Source: Pseudomonas sp. MN1F (GTDB taxonomy: Bacteria; Pseudomonadota; Gammaproteobacteria; Pseudomonadales; Pseudomonadaceae). From it: a stretch of 41,769 nt of DNA. The notes below the pieces were generated by a model, which ran no database searches, had not been told where the DNA came from, and saw only the letters and a list, made by a program, of their open reading frames with translations. Location: the NCBI RefSeq assembly GCF_009391885.1, contig NZ_VZII01000057.1, forward strand, positions 1-41,769, read 5' to 3'. The translations under genes were made by a program, and so were the position numbers. This document shows positions 25,540 to 32,701 of the stretch, piece by piece (the first letter of the stretch is position 1; every line of letters starts with the position of its first letter).

Positions 25540-28416
25540 ATGGTCAGTACCCCGTTGGCCGTCCAGCATGACGGCACGCCGGAGGTGGCCGTCATTGCCA
25601 GCACGGGCGATCAGGCGCGTGTCCTGCGCTTGTTGCGTACCCAAGACGCAGCCTTGCCGCCGCGCTGGCTGGCTACACGCATGCTGTGCGACCACCTGGC
25701 GCGTACGTTACGGCAGTTTGGTGCTCGCCCTCTGAGGGCATCGGCCGAGGCGCCGCTGCTGGCCGACGCTACCACCCTGCATGGCCTGGGCAGGCAGGTG
25801 CTGAGGCGGCATACCGTTGACGGCGACGCCACGCAGACCCTCACCGACAGCGCCGGGCGATCCCTGTGGTCATGCAATGCCCAGGGCACGGTCTGGTTGC
25901 ACGCGCATGAACCGCCGAATGAAGGCGGGCGCTTGCTTGCTGTTTCGGAACAACCGGCCGGCGGCCCATGCCGCCAGCGTGAGCGCCTGCAATATGGCGA
26001 GCCGGTGTTGGCGAACCGTGAGCGCAATCTGGCAGGCGAGCTCACTACGCATTTCGACAATGCCGGGGTGATGCACGTCCGCTCGCTGTCGCTGGGTGCT
26101 CAGGCGCTGGAGACGCAACGGCGTCTGTTGCACCCGCAGGCGCAGCAGCCAGACTGGGCAGTCGGCAGTGAGGATGAACTGGAGCAGCCGCTGCTCATGA
26201 CCCACCAGTACGATGCGGGTGGCGCCCTGTTGGTGCAGGTGAATGCGGCGAGTGTCACCAGGCGAATGGCCTATGACATCAGCGGCGCGGTGGCGCAGGC
26301 CTGGATGGCGCAAGGCGCCGCCAACATCCTGGTGCTCAGCGCCATACAACGCCGGGCGGACGGCGTGCCGCTGGCGCAGACGGCGGGTAATGGAGTGGTC
26401 GACACCTTTGCCTATTCAGCCCGTAGCCAGCGCCTGACGCGTCACCGCACCGCCCGGCCGAGTGATCACGCATTGGGTGCGCTGGTGATCAGCGACCTGC
26501 ATTACCGCTACGACTCGGTGGGTAACATCCTTACCCTGGATGACCAGGGTGCCGAACCGGCCTGGCACCGCAACACGCGAGCCGATGGCTTGCGCACGTA
26601 TGCCTATGACACCTTGTATCGCCTGGTGTCTGCCAGCGGCCGCGAGCGCACCCCGGTAGCGGGCACCTGGGCGCCGGGCTTTGCGGGTTCGGACCGCAAG
26701 GGCGGTGATGTCTGGGGCCGCTACACCGAGCACTACAGCTACGATGACGGCGACAACCTGACTGAACTCAGCCATAACGGCGGCGCTGGCTCGCGCAGCC
26801 GCAAGCTGGTGGTGTCGGAACAGAGCAACCGTGCGTTGCCCGAGGGACATGACCTTACACCGGATACCGGGTTTCTGGCCGGTGGTTTGCAGAAAGCGCT
26901 GGCTGATGGCAGACCTTTGACCTGGTACGCGGACAACCAATTACGACAGGTCAGCTTGGTTAGGCGCCCCGATGACGCCGATGATCTGGAGCGTTACTAC
27001 TACGCTGATGGCGGTACTCGCACGCGCAAGGTCACGACTGTGAAAGTAGCGGATGGCTTGCAGACGACGGTCATCACTTACGCGGGTGGTTGTGAAACGC
27101 GCCGCAGGCAGCGAGAAGGGCGATTGCAAGAACAAGTTGTCATTACCGAAGATGCCACTGTGCGCTGGATACAAACGCCACTGGGTGCTGAGCCTCAACA
27201 GCGTTATGGATTTATTGATCATCTCGGCAGCAGCAGCGGCGAAACGGATGCACTCGGTAGGCTAGTGGCACGCCAGGAGTACTCGCCATACGGTGAAACC
27301 ACCGGCAGTGATGAAGACATTGAGGAAGTCAATACCCTGTTGCAGCGAACCTTGCGCTACTCGGGCAAGGAGCGGGATGCTACGGGGTTTTATTATTACG
27401 GTTGGCGTTATTACCAACCGGAATTCGGGCGCTGGTCGAGTGCTGATCCAGGCGGGCTAATTGACGGACTGAACCTCTTTCGGATGGTGCGAAATAATCC
27501 AGTTACACTTCGGGACGGCACGGGCTTAAATCCTCGTCGAGCACTCAGTGAAACAAGTTTGGATCATAGGGAAGACGGAATGCTGCGGCAAGGCGGCTTA
27601 GAGGTATACGCTTATAATTCACAGGCATTGGAGGTAAAGAACCCAGCGTTAGCGAGGAACATATCAGGAGCATTACAGGCTGCAAAAGAAGGTGTTAGGT
27701 TTACACGTGATGTGGTTGCTAAAATTTTGGACAGCGGGGGGCGGGTACGAGGTACAGGGTACATGACACAATATTTCTTATCCGCCAACGGGGCCTCCTT
27801 GTCATTTCAGAATGTGGAGACAGTCCAGCGGGTAGTTAATGGCTTGACGCAATATCTTGATTCACTCACTGTCGACGATGTGAAGGTGCTAAATTTTGAT
27901 TCCGAAGATAACAGATTAGCTATTTCCGACAGGAACGGTGCTGTGAGAGGGATTTTTCTGAACGGTGCGCAGTTTGCTGGGGGACGGGAAGATAGTTCGC
28001 GTGATTTGATGTTTACGATCATTCATGAAGCTTCACATCTTGCGATGAAGACTAAAGATATGTGGTATACCAATCTCCCGGCTGCAAATGAATCGGGGGA
28101 TCGGAAAGACTACCATATGATTGATTTGAACGATATCGTAAGTCTTGTGCGCGAAGGGAAAAGGCAGCAAGTCCCCGATAAATATGCACGCGTATGGGAC
28201 GGTCCTGAGCATGAAGCATTAGACAAAGCAAAGTTTGGCGGAGTGGGTAATCGTGACTACACAGTTAAAGCGATGATGGAGAATGCCGATTCTGTCGCAA
28301 TGTTCGTTTATTATATGAATGTCAAACTGGGTGGCCCGTTGAATGTTTACTCGCGAGAGCATGGGGGGTTGCGTCATGGTTCGTTTAGCCAATTGCGCAG
28401 GCGCGCGAGTATTTAG
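25540..28416 (+). CDS. TcC/RHS-type polymorphic toxin with predicted Asp-zincin metalloprotease tip
   Basis: This 958-residue protein has a conserved RHS/YD-repeat shell at residues 1-663 (YRYDSVGNILTLDDQG, YSYDDGDNLTELSH, and the core RYSGKERDATGFYYYGWRYY). Its size and opening resemble TccC subunits of insecticidal toxin complexes more than T6SS RHS proteins: no PAAR or VgrG domain precedes it. The shell ends with the self-cleavage region DPGG (636-639) to RDGTGL (658-663). The 295-residue tip carries H829-E-A-S-H833, then T838-K-D840 and Y843, then E914-N-A-D-S918. That order (HExxH, TxD, Y, NADS) is the M35 Asp-zincin pattern, so the tip is predicted to be a zinc endopeptidase. Tip DNA is clearly AT-richer than the shell, as expected if tips are exchanged. 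GGAGGA precedes the ATG. No TcA/TcB partner or same-strand immunity gene is in the window. Confidence 0.85.
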   Translation: MVSTPLAVQHDGTPEVAVIASTGDQARVLRLLRTQDAALPPRWLATRMLCDHLARTLRQFGARPLRASAEAPLLADATTLHGLGRQVLRRHTVDGDATQTLTDSAGRSLWSCNAQGTVWLHAHEPPNEGGRLLAVSEQPAGGPCRQRERLQYGEPVLANRERNLAGELTTHFDNAGVMHVRSLSLGAQALETQRRLLHPQAQQPDWAVGSEDELEQPLLMTHQYDAGGALLVQVNAASVTRRMAYDISGAVAQAWMAQGAANILVLSAIQRRADGVPLAQTAGNGVVDTFAYSARSQRLTRHRTARPSDHALGALVISDLHYRYDSVGNILTLDDQGAEPAWHRNTRADGLRTYAYDTLYRLVSASGRERTPVAGTWAPGFAGSDRKGGDVWGRYTEHYSYDDGDNLTELSHNGGAGSRSRKLVVSEQSNRALPEGHDLTPDTGFLAGGLQKALADGRPLTWYADNQLRQVSLVRRPDDADDLERYYYADGGTRTRKVTTVKVADGLQTTVITYAGGCETRRRQREGRLQEQVVITEDATVRWIQTPLGAEPQQRYGFIDHLGSSSGETDALGRLVARQEYSPYGETTGSDEDIEEVNTLLQRTLRYSGKERDATGFYYYGWRYYQPEFGRWSSADPGGLIDGLNLFRMVRNNPVTLRDGTGLNPRRALSETSLDHREDGMLRQGGLEVYAYNSQALEVKNPALARNISGALQAAKEGVRFTRDVVAKILDSGGRVRGTGYMTQYFLSANGASLSFQNVETVQRVVNGLTQYLDSLTVDDVKVLNFDSEDNRLAISDRNGAVRGIFLNGAQFAGGREDSSRDLMFTIIHEASHLAMKTKDMWYTNLPAANESGDRKDYHMIDLNDIVSLVREGKRQQVPDKYARVWDGPEHEALDKAKFGGVGNRDYTVKAMMENADSVAMFVYYMNVKLGGPLNVYSREHGGLRHGSFSQLRRRASI

Positions 28417-28673
28417 CGCGCCTCGCTCCGACCCCGGTGCGCCATGCCGCTAGGGCACGGACCGAGAGTGAGCATGTCGTCAGCGTCTGACGCGCGCAAA
28501 CATGCATCTATGTCACCTTGCTCTACGGCTGCGTGATATTTCATGGGCGTTAACGTCTCGACGCTGGCCGCAAGTCCTGTTCGGTAGACGATTGGCAGCA
28601 ACCGCGCTGCCAGTAATGGCAGCGCGATCAGCAAGATTTTGCGCCGCCCCAGCATTGTCGAAACAATCTTCAT
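28413..28673 (-). CDS. Possible small membrane or exported protein convergent with the toxin
   Basis: An 86-residue frame has GAGGA nine bases before its ATG. It has one hydrophobic helix at about 12-30 (KILLIALPLLAARLLPIVY) and a mainly polar remainder (KYHAAVEQGDIDACLRASDA). It overlaps the last four bases of the toxin gene on the opposite strand. I recognise no family. It could be an immunity-like protein, a decayed remnant, or chance. The ribosome site and helix argue for a real gene. Confidence 0.42.
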   Translation of the reverse strand: MKIVSTMLGRRKILLIALPLLAARLLPIVYRTGLAASVETLTPMKYHAAVEQGDIDACLRASDADDMLTLGPCPSGMAHRGRSEAR

Positions 28674-28763
28674 GGGCCGTGTCCTCGTTGAGTTCCAACT
28701 CGTCGAGGTGATTTAGCGGCGCTTAAAGTGCGCGGACAGCTAGCAGAAGTGTCAGGTCCCGGT

Positions 28764-29294
28764 TCACCCGCGCCCGGCAGGTGCACGGCGGTAAAGTGGC
28801 CGCGGGATACTGGGATCAATCTCGGTGAGCTTACTGCCGGCCGCGACGAACCCGCTACGTTCGGCCAGGCGCTGGCTGGCCAGGTTGTCGATGTCGGTGG
28901 TCAGCCACACCGGGGCATCGACGGCGTCCAGCAGGCAGCTCAGCGCCTCACGCATCAGGCCCTGGCCGCTGCTGGCCTGGTTCACCCAATAACCCACTTC
29001 GTACTCATCATCGCCGGGCCGCAAACCGATGCAGCCAATGACATCACCGCTGTCTGCGGCAAGCACGAAATAGCGTTTTTCCTTGGCCGGGTCGAGAAAT
29101 TCCTCAGCGCTCAGTTGCAGCGTTTCCTGCACTTCCTTCAAGGTCCAGTCGGGCTTGGCCCATGCCAGGAACGGCTGGTGCAGGGTGTAGCTGTCGAGCA
29201 GCGCCTGCTGCAGTTGCTGGGCGAACGCCAGTGCGGGGCGGACCAGCAAGGTGCGGGGCGTGGACAAGGTACGGGGCAGATCGGGGTAGGGCAT
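28764..29294 (-). CDS. GNAT-family N-acetyltransferase (RimJ/RimL-like)
   Basis: This 176-residue protein has the pattern of the RimJ/RimL-type branch: an N-terminal TPRTLLVRPALAFAQQL, the strand YFVLAADSGDVIGCIGLRPG, then YEVGYWVNQASSGQGLMREA as the acetyl-CoA-binding motif, and the closing SQRLAERSGFVAAG. Related enzymes acetylate ribosomal protein N termini, antibiotics or amines; the substrate is unknown. AGGAAGG precedes the start at 29294. It diverges from the GST gene. Confidence 0.87.
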   Translation of the reverse strand: MPYPDLPRTLSTPRTLLVRPALAFAQQLQQALLDSYTLHQPFLAWAKPDWTLKEVQETLQLSAEEFLDPAKEKRYFVLAADSGDVIGCIGLRPGDDEYEVGYWVNQASSGQGLMREALSCLLDAVDAPVWLTTDIDNLASQRLAERSGFVAAGSKLTEIDPSIPRPLYRRAPAGRG

Positions 29295-29419
29295 TACAGG
29301 CCTTCCTGGCGGTTTGATCGGGAAAGCTAAGCACATTTTTGTGTAATCTGTGCGCGCCTCTTTGCGGGTTTGCCGTGAATGCCCACACCGATCATTCAAA
29401 GGAAACTGAAGGTCCGCCC

Positions 29420-30043
29420 ATGCCCGACTACAAGCTGCATTGTTTCGCCGAATCCGGCAACGCCTACAAGGCTGCGCTGATGCTCGAACTCACTGGCCAG
29501 GACTGGCAGCCGGTGTTCGTCGATTTCTTCAACGGCCAGACCCGTGACCCGCAATGGCGCGACGAGGTCAATGAGCAGGGCGAGGTACCCGTGCTGGAGC
29601 ACGCCGGGCAACGGCTTACCCAGTCGGCGCTGATTCTCGAATACCTCGCCGAGCGCACCGGCCAGTTCGGCCCGCGTGACGACGTTGAGAAGCGTGAGAT
29701 CTGGCGCTGGATGCTGTTCGACAACCACAAGTTCACCAGCTACTACGCGGCGCTGCGTTTCCTGCTGTGCCTGAAGAAGACCGGTGAGACCGATGTGACC
29801 GGCTTCCTGCGCGAGCGGGCCACGGCGGCGTACCGGATTGTCGATGCGCACCTGGCGGACACGCCGTTCATGGTTGGCGGGCGGCTGACCATCGCCGACC
29901 TGTCGCTGGCGGGGTATGTGTTCATGCCGGAGGACACCGGGATCGTGCTGACCGAGTTTGGCCATATCGAGGCGTGGAAGCAGCGGATTCAGGCGGTGCC
30001 GGGGTGGAAGCATCCCTATGACCTGATGCCGCGGACGGCGTAA
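29420..30043 (+). CDS. Glutathione S-transferase family protein
   Basis: This 207-residue protein has an N-terminal thioredoxin-like domain at about 1-80 (YKLHCFAESGNAYKAALMLE, then QGEVPVLEH with the cis-proline, and LTQSALILEYLAE) and an all-helical C-terminal domain (GGRLTIADLSLAGYVF). The likely glutathione-activating residue is S12, in AESGN. The substrate is unknown. AAGG lies before the ATG at 29420. It is transcribed away from the GNAT gene and ends at a REP pair. Confidence 0.88.
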   Translation: MPDYKLHCFAESGNAYKAALMLELTGQDWQPVFVDFFNGQTRDPQWRDEVNEQGEVPVLEHAGQRLTQSALILEYLAERTGQFGPRDDVEKREIWRWMLFDNHKFTSYYAALRFLLCLKKTGETDVTGFLRERATAAYRIVDAHLADTPFMVGGRLTIADLSLAGYVFMPEDTGIVLTEFGHIEAWKQRIQAVPGWKHPYDLMPRTA

Positions 30044-30050
30044 GCCTGTA

Positions 30051-30120
30051 CCGGCCTTTTCGCGAGTAAATCCGCTCCTACCAGGTCCGCGTAGGCGCGG
30101 ATTTATCCGCGATAGGCCGG
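30051..30120. repeat. Inverted pair of REP elements
   Basis: Two REP units of about 30 bp face each other (30051-30080 and 30091-30120), with core GTAAATCCGC and its complement GCGGATTTATCCGC. They lie between the convergent GST and TonB-receptor genes and may end both transcripts. Confidence 0.8.
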
Positions 30121-30138
30121 CACAGGAAAAATCAGCTA

Positions 30139-32238
30139 TCAGTAGCGAACCTCGACCCCGACATAAGCCCCAATCCCATCCCCCGGCCAGAACGACGCGG
30201 TATCCAGCCCGCGCGCGTTGTACACCGGCGTCACCGCCGTCACGTACGCTTTGTTCGCCAGGTTCTTCAGGTCCAGCGACACCTTCCAGTTGCCCTTCGG
30301 CGCCTCATACCCCAGGTTCGCCCCCCAGATCGTGTACGACGGCGCATACAAGCTGTTGGCATAGTCCACCGCCGTACGCGACGCCGATTGCACGTTCACC
30401 CCGGTGTACCAGCCGCTGTGGTCCTGGTATTGCAACTCACCCTGGTAGATATGCTTGGGCACGCCCGGCAGCTGGTTGTCGCCGAAGGTGTCGTCATGCC
30501 GGTAGTAGAAATCGTTGTAGGTGTACGACTGGCGCCAGCGCACCAGGTCGCCCTGGGGGTTGTCCCACAGGCGCGTATTGAGCCCGGCTTCGACACCCTG
30601 GTGGATGGTCGGTGAAGCGTTGAACGCGCCAGTAACCGCTGCTGCGGTGGAGGTGGCAGGGATGATCTGCACGTTCAGCAGTTCGTCGTGGATCCACGAG
30701 CGGTACAGCGCCAGGCTACCGTCGAAGATGCCGTGCGAACCCTTGATGCCGACCTCGAAGGTGTTGGCCTTCTGCTCCACCAGCGGGCGGATGTACGGCA
30801 GGGTCGGGCCGGAGCCGGAATATTCCCATGACGCAGGCGGGTCGATGCTGCGGCTGAAGTTGGTGAATACCTGCAGCTCGGGGTTGATCTCGTAGCGCAG
30901 GCCGATACGCGGGGCGACGCTCCAGTTGTCGTAGTCGACATGCTGCGGGAAGGTGGTGGTGTTGGCTCTTGCCGCATAGTCGATGTTGACCTTGCGCCGC
31001 ACGTTGATGAACGACACGCCACTGGTGAGCCACAGGTTGTCGACCAGGTTGATGTCGTTGCCCAGGGCAATCACCCGGTCGAACGAGTCCTTGTAGTTGA
31101 CCTGCTTGAGCGACACCTTGTTGCCGTTGGCCGAATCCACCCCACCGCGCAGGTGCTGGGTCGAGGTGAAGGCGATGTTGCTGCGGCTCTCATGGCCGAA
31201 CAGGGAGTCGACGCGGTCATAGCCCAGCAGCAGGCCGAGGTCGTGCCAGTCCCAGTAGCTGGGGTTGCTCGGGCTGCGCGGGCTGTTGGTGTGGCGGTAG
31301 TCGTGGTACGACAGGCCGAAGGTCAGCCGCGCATCGTCGTCGAAGGTGTAGGTGGTCTTGCTGCCGACCCAGATGCTGCCCGGGCGGCGTGCCCCGGCGC
31401 CACTGCTTTCGGCGGTGGCGCTGGCCCGGCGCGGGTGGTGCAGGGCATTGTCGAGGGTGGTGGCGCTGGGGTCGTTGTGGGTTTCGTCGCGGTAGCGCAG
31501 CAGCAGGCGGGTTTCCAGCTTCGGGTTGAAACGGTAGCCGGCGTTGGCGACGATGCCGGAGCTTTTCGACAGGCTGTAGTCGCGGTAACCGTCGTTGCGG
31601 TAGTTGTCGGCCTGCAGGTAATAGTCCAGGTCGCCTTCGACGCCGCCGTAGCTGATGCTCTGCTTCTGGTAGTGGTAGCTGCCGGCCTCGGCACGCACGC
31701 GCAGGCCGGGGGCGCTGTAGCCGCTGTGGTTGACGAAGTTGACCGCGCCGCCGAGGGTCAGCGCGCCGTACTGGAAGGCGTTGGCGCCACGCAGGATCTC
31801 GGTGTAGTTGACGCCGCTGGCGTTAAGGAACTCATACGGGGTGCCGCCGGGGCCAGTCAGCGGCAGGCCATCGAAGAGGAACTTGATGCCTTCGCGGAAG
31901 TAGCCGGGCGAGGTGTTGGCGCCGGAGCCACGGATCGAGATCTTCGCCGCGTCGTTGCCGCCGGTGGACTGCACGAACACGCCGGGCTGGTAGGCCAGGG
32001 TGTCTTGCAGGGTGGCGGTACGGCCTTTGGCGACTTCTTCGCTGTCGACCACGCTGGTGCCGCCGGGCACTTCGGCGAGGGCGCTGGCGGCCTGTTGCAC
32101 TTCAGTCTGCTTGGCGGCCTGCACGGTCACCGTGCCGAGGGTCGGGTCAGCGGCCAATACCGTGACCGGGGCCAGCAGGGTGGCCAGGGCGGCCTGGCGG
32201 ATGGCCAGGCGCAGTGGATGGGGGTGAATCGCACGCAT
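30139..32238 (-). CDS. TonB-dependent outer-membrane receptor
   Basis: This 699-residue protein has a signal peptide (about 1-29, ending VTVLAA), a likely TonB box just after it (GTVTVQA), and a plug domain at about 55-165 (GTSVVDSEEVAKGRTATLQD, ISIRGSGANTS, LRGANAFQYGALTLGGAVNF). A 22-strand-type barrel follows, ending in a terminal aromatic residue (YVGVEVRY), as outer-membrane proteins do. There is no STN signalling domain. It is divergent from an ABC importer operon with flavin monooxygenase genes, and both have sigma-54-type promoters. It probably brings the same, perhaps organosulfur, substrate across the outer membrane. A siderophore role is the alternative. Confidence 0.92.
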   Translation of the reverse strand: MRAIHPHPLRLAIRQAALATLLAPVTVLAADPTLGTVTVQAAKQTEVQQAASALAEVPGGTSVVDSEEVAKGRTATLQDTLAYQPGVFVQSTGGNDAAKISIRGSGANTSPGYFREGIKFLFDGLPLTGPGGTPYEFLNASGVNYTEILRGANAFQYGALTLGGAVNFVNHSGYSAPGLRVRAEAGSYHYQKQSISYGGVEGDLDYYLQADNYRNDGYRDYSLSKSSGIVANAGYRFNPKLETRLLLRYRDETHNDPSATTLDNALHHPRRASATAESSGAGARRPGSIWVGSKTTYTFDDDARLTFGLSYHDYRHTNSPRSPSNPSYWDWHDLGLLLGYDRVDSLFGHESRSNIAFTSTQHLRGGVDSANGNKVSLKQVNYKDSFDRVIALGNDINLVDNLWLTSGVSFINVRRKVNIDYAARANTTTFPQHVDYDNWSVAPRIGLRYEINPELQVFTNFSRSIDPPASWEYSGSGPTLPYIRPLVEQKANTFEVGIKGSHGIFDGSLALYRSWIHDELLNVQIIPATSTAAAVTGAFNASPTIHQGVEAGLNTRLWDNPQGDLVRWRQSYTYNDFYYRHDDTFGDNQLPGVPKHIYQGELQYQDHSGWYTGVNVQSASRTAVDYANSLYAPSYTIWGANLGYEAPKGNWKVSLDLKNLANKAYVTAVTPVYNARGLDTASFWPGDGIGAYVGVEVRY

Positions 32239-32313
32239 CGTCGTATTCCTTGAAAGTCATCGTAGGTCCTCGGCGTTCTATGGGAATAGTCAGGCCTGTC
32301 GTAATCGGTAAGA

Positions 32314-32328
32314 GCAGTTTCTGTGCCA
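32314..32328 (-). promoter_or_regulatory. Sigma-54 (-24/-12) promoter of the TonB-receptor gene
   Basis: On the minus strand the sequence reads TGGCACAGAAACTGC. Against the consensus TGGCACG-N4-TTGC, only the seventh base and the first base of the -12 element differ, and the GG-to-GC spacing is exactly ten. Transcription would begin near 32302, giving a leader of about 64 bases. Confidence 0.6.
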
Positions 32329-32465
32329 GCTGGCAAAAAGCCGGAAGTTGGGGCTTTGCCAAGTAATTCAGTGTGTGGCGATGAACGAAACAGCAAGTTT
32401 TGTTGTGGTCGTGTTGTAATTTAAACAGTGCCGGTTATATACAAATATCCAAATCAAACGGCGAA

Positions 32466-32543
32466 CCCTGTGGGAGCGGGTTTACCCGCGAATGCTCTGG
32501 AATGGCCACCGCCGCATTCGCGGGTAAACCCGCTCCCACAGGG
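32466..32543. repeat. Inverted pair of REP elements in the divergent promoter region
   Basis: The REP at 32466-32494 is exactly mirrored at 32515-32543 (29 bp each, core GCGGGTTTACCCGC). It lies between the two opposed sigma-54-type promoters and may insulate or bend this DNA. Confidence 0.85.
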
Positions 32544-32556
32544 CACTGCACTGCCT

Positions 32557-32578
32557 GACTGTCTGGATTCCAACAGTC
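32557..32578. promoter_or_regulatory. Candidate upstream activator site (GACTGT-N10-ACAGTC)
   Basis: An exact 6-bp dyad with a 10-base spacer is centred about 107 bases before the predicted start of the ABC operon. This is in the normal range for enhancer-binding-protein sites. The identity of the protein is not shown; an SfnR-type activator is a guess. Confidence 0.35.
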
Positions 32579-32647
32579 GGTGGGCAGTTTGTCCGGTTGG
32601 CGTGTTTGGGAAGTTGCTGACGCCCCGTAAACACGTGGAAAGGAGGC

Positions 32648-32662
32648 TGGCACGACAACTGC
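32648..32662 (+). promoter_or_regulatory. Sigma-54 (-24/-12) promoter of the ABC/monooxygenase operon
   Basis: The sequence TGGCACGACAACTGC differs from TGGCACG-N4-TTGC at one base, with ten bases between GG and GC. Transcription would begin near 32674, 28 bases before the GTG start at 32702. Confidence 0.68.
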
Positions 32663-32701
32663 AATAGCCCTTTATGTAGCCGTCTATATAAAGGCCCTGC
32701 T

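Noticed and set aside
25540..28416. Type VI secretion RHS effector
   Set aside because: No PAAR, VgrG or adaptor gene is nearby and the protein starts directly in a TccC-like shell. The TcC type fits better, though delivery is unproven.
30940..32253. 437-codon open frame opposite the TonB receptor
   Set aside because: It is an antisense shadow made of V/A/G/Q repeats, and the receptor frame has a signal peptide, plug and barrel.
4851..32543. CRISPR array from the repeated palindromes
   Set aside because: The repeats are isolated inverted REP pairs kilobases apart, with no regular spacers and no cas genes.
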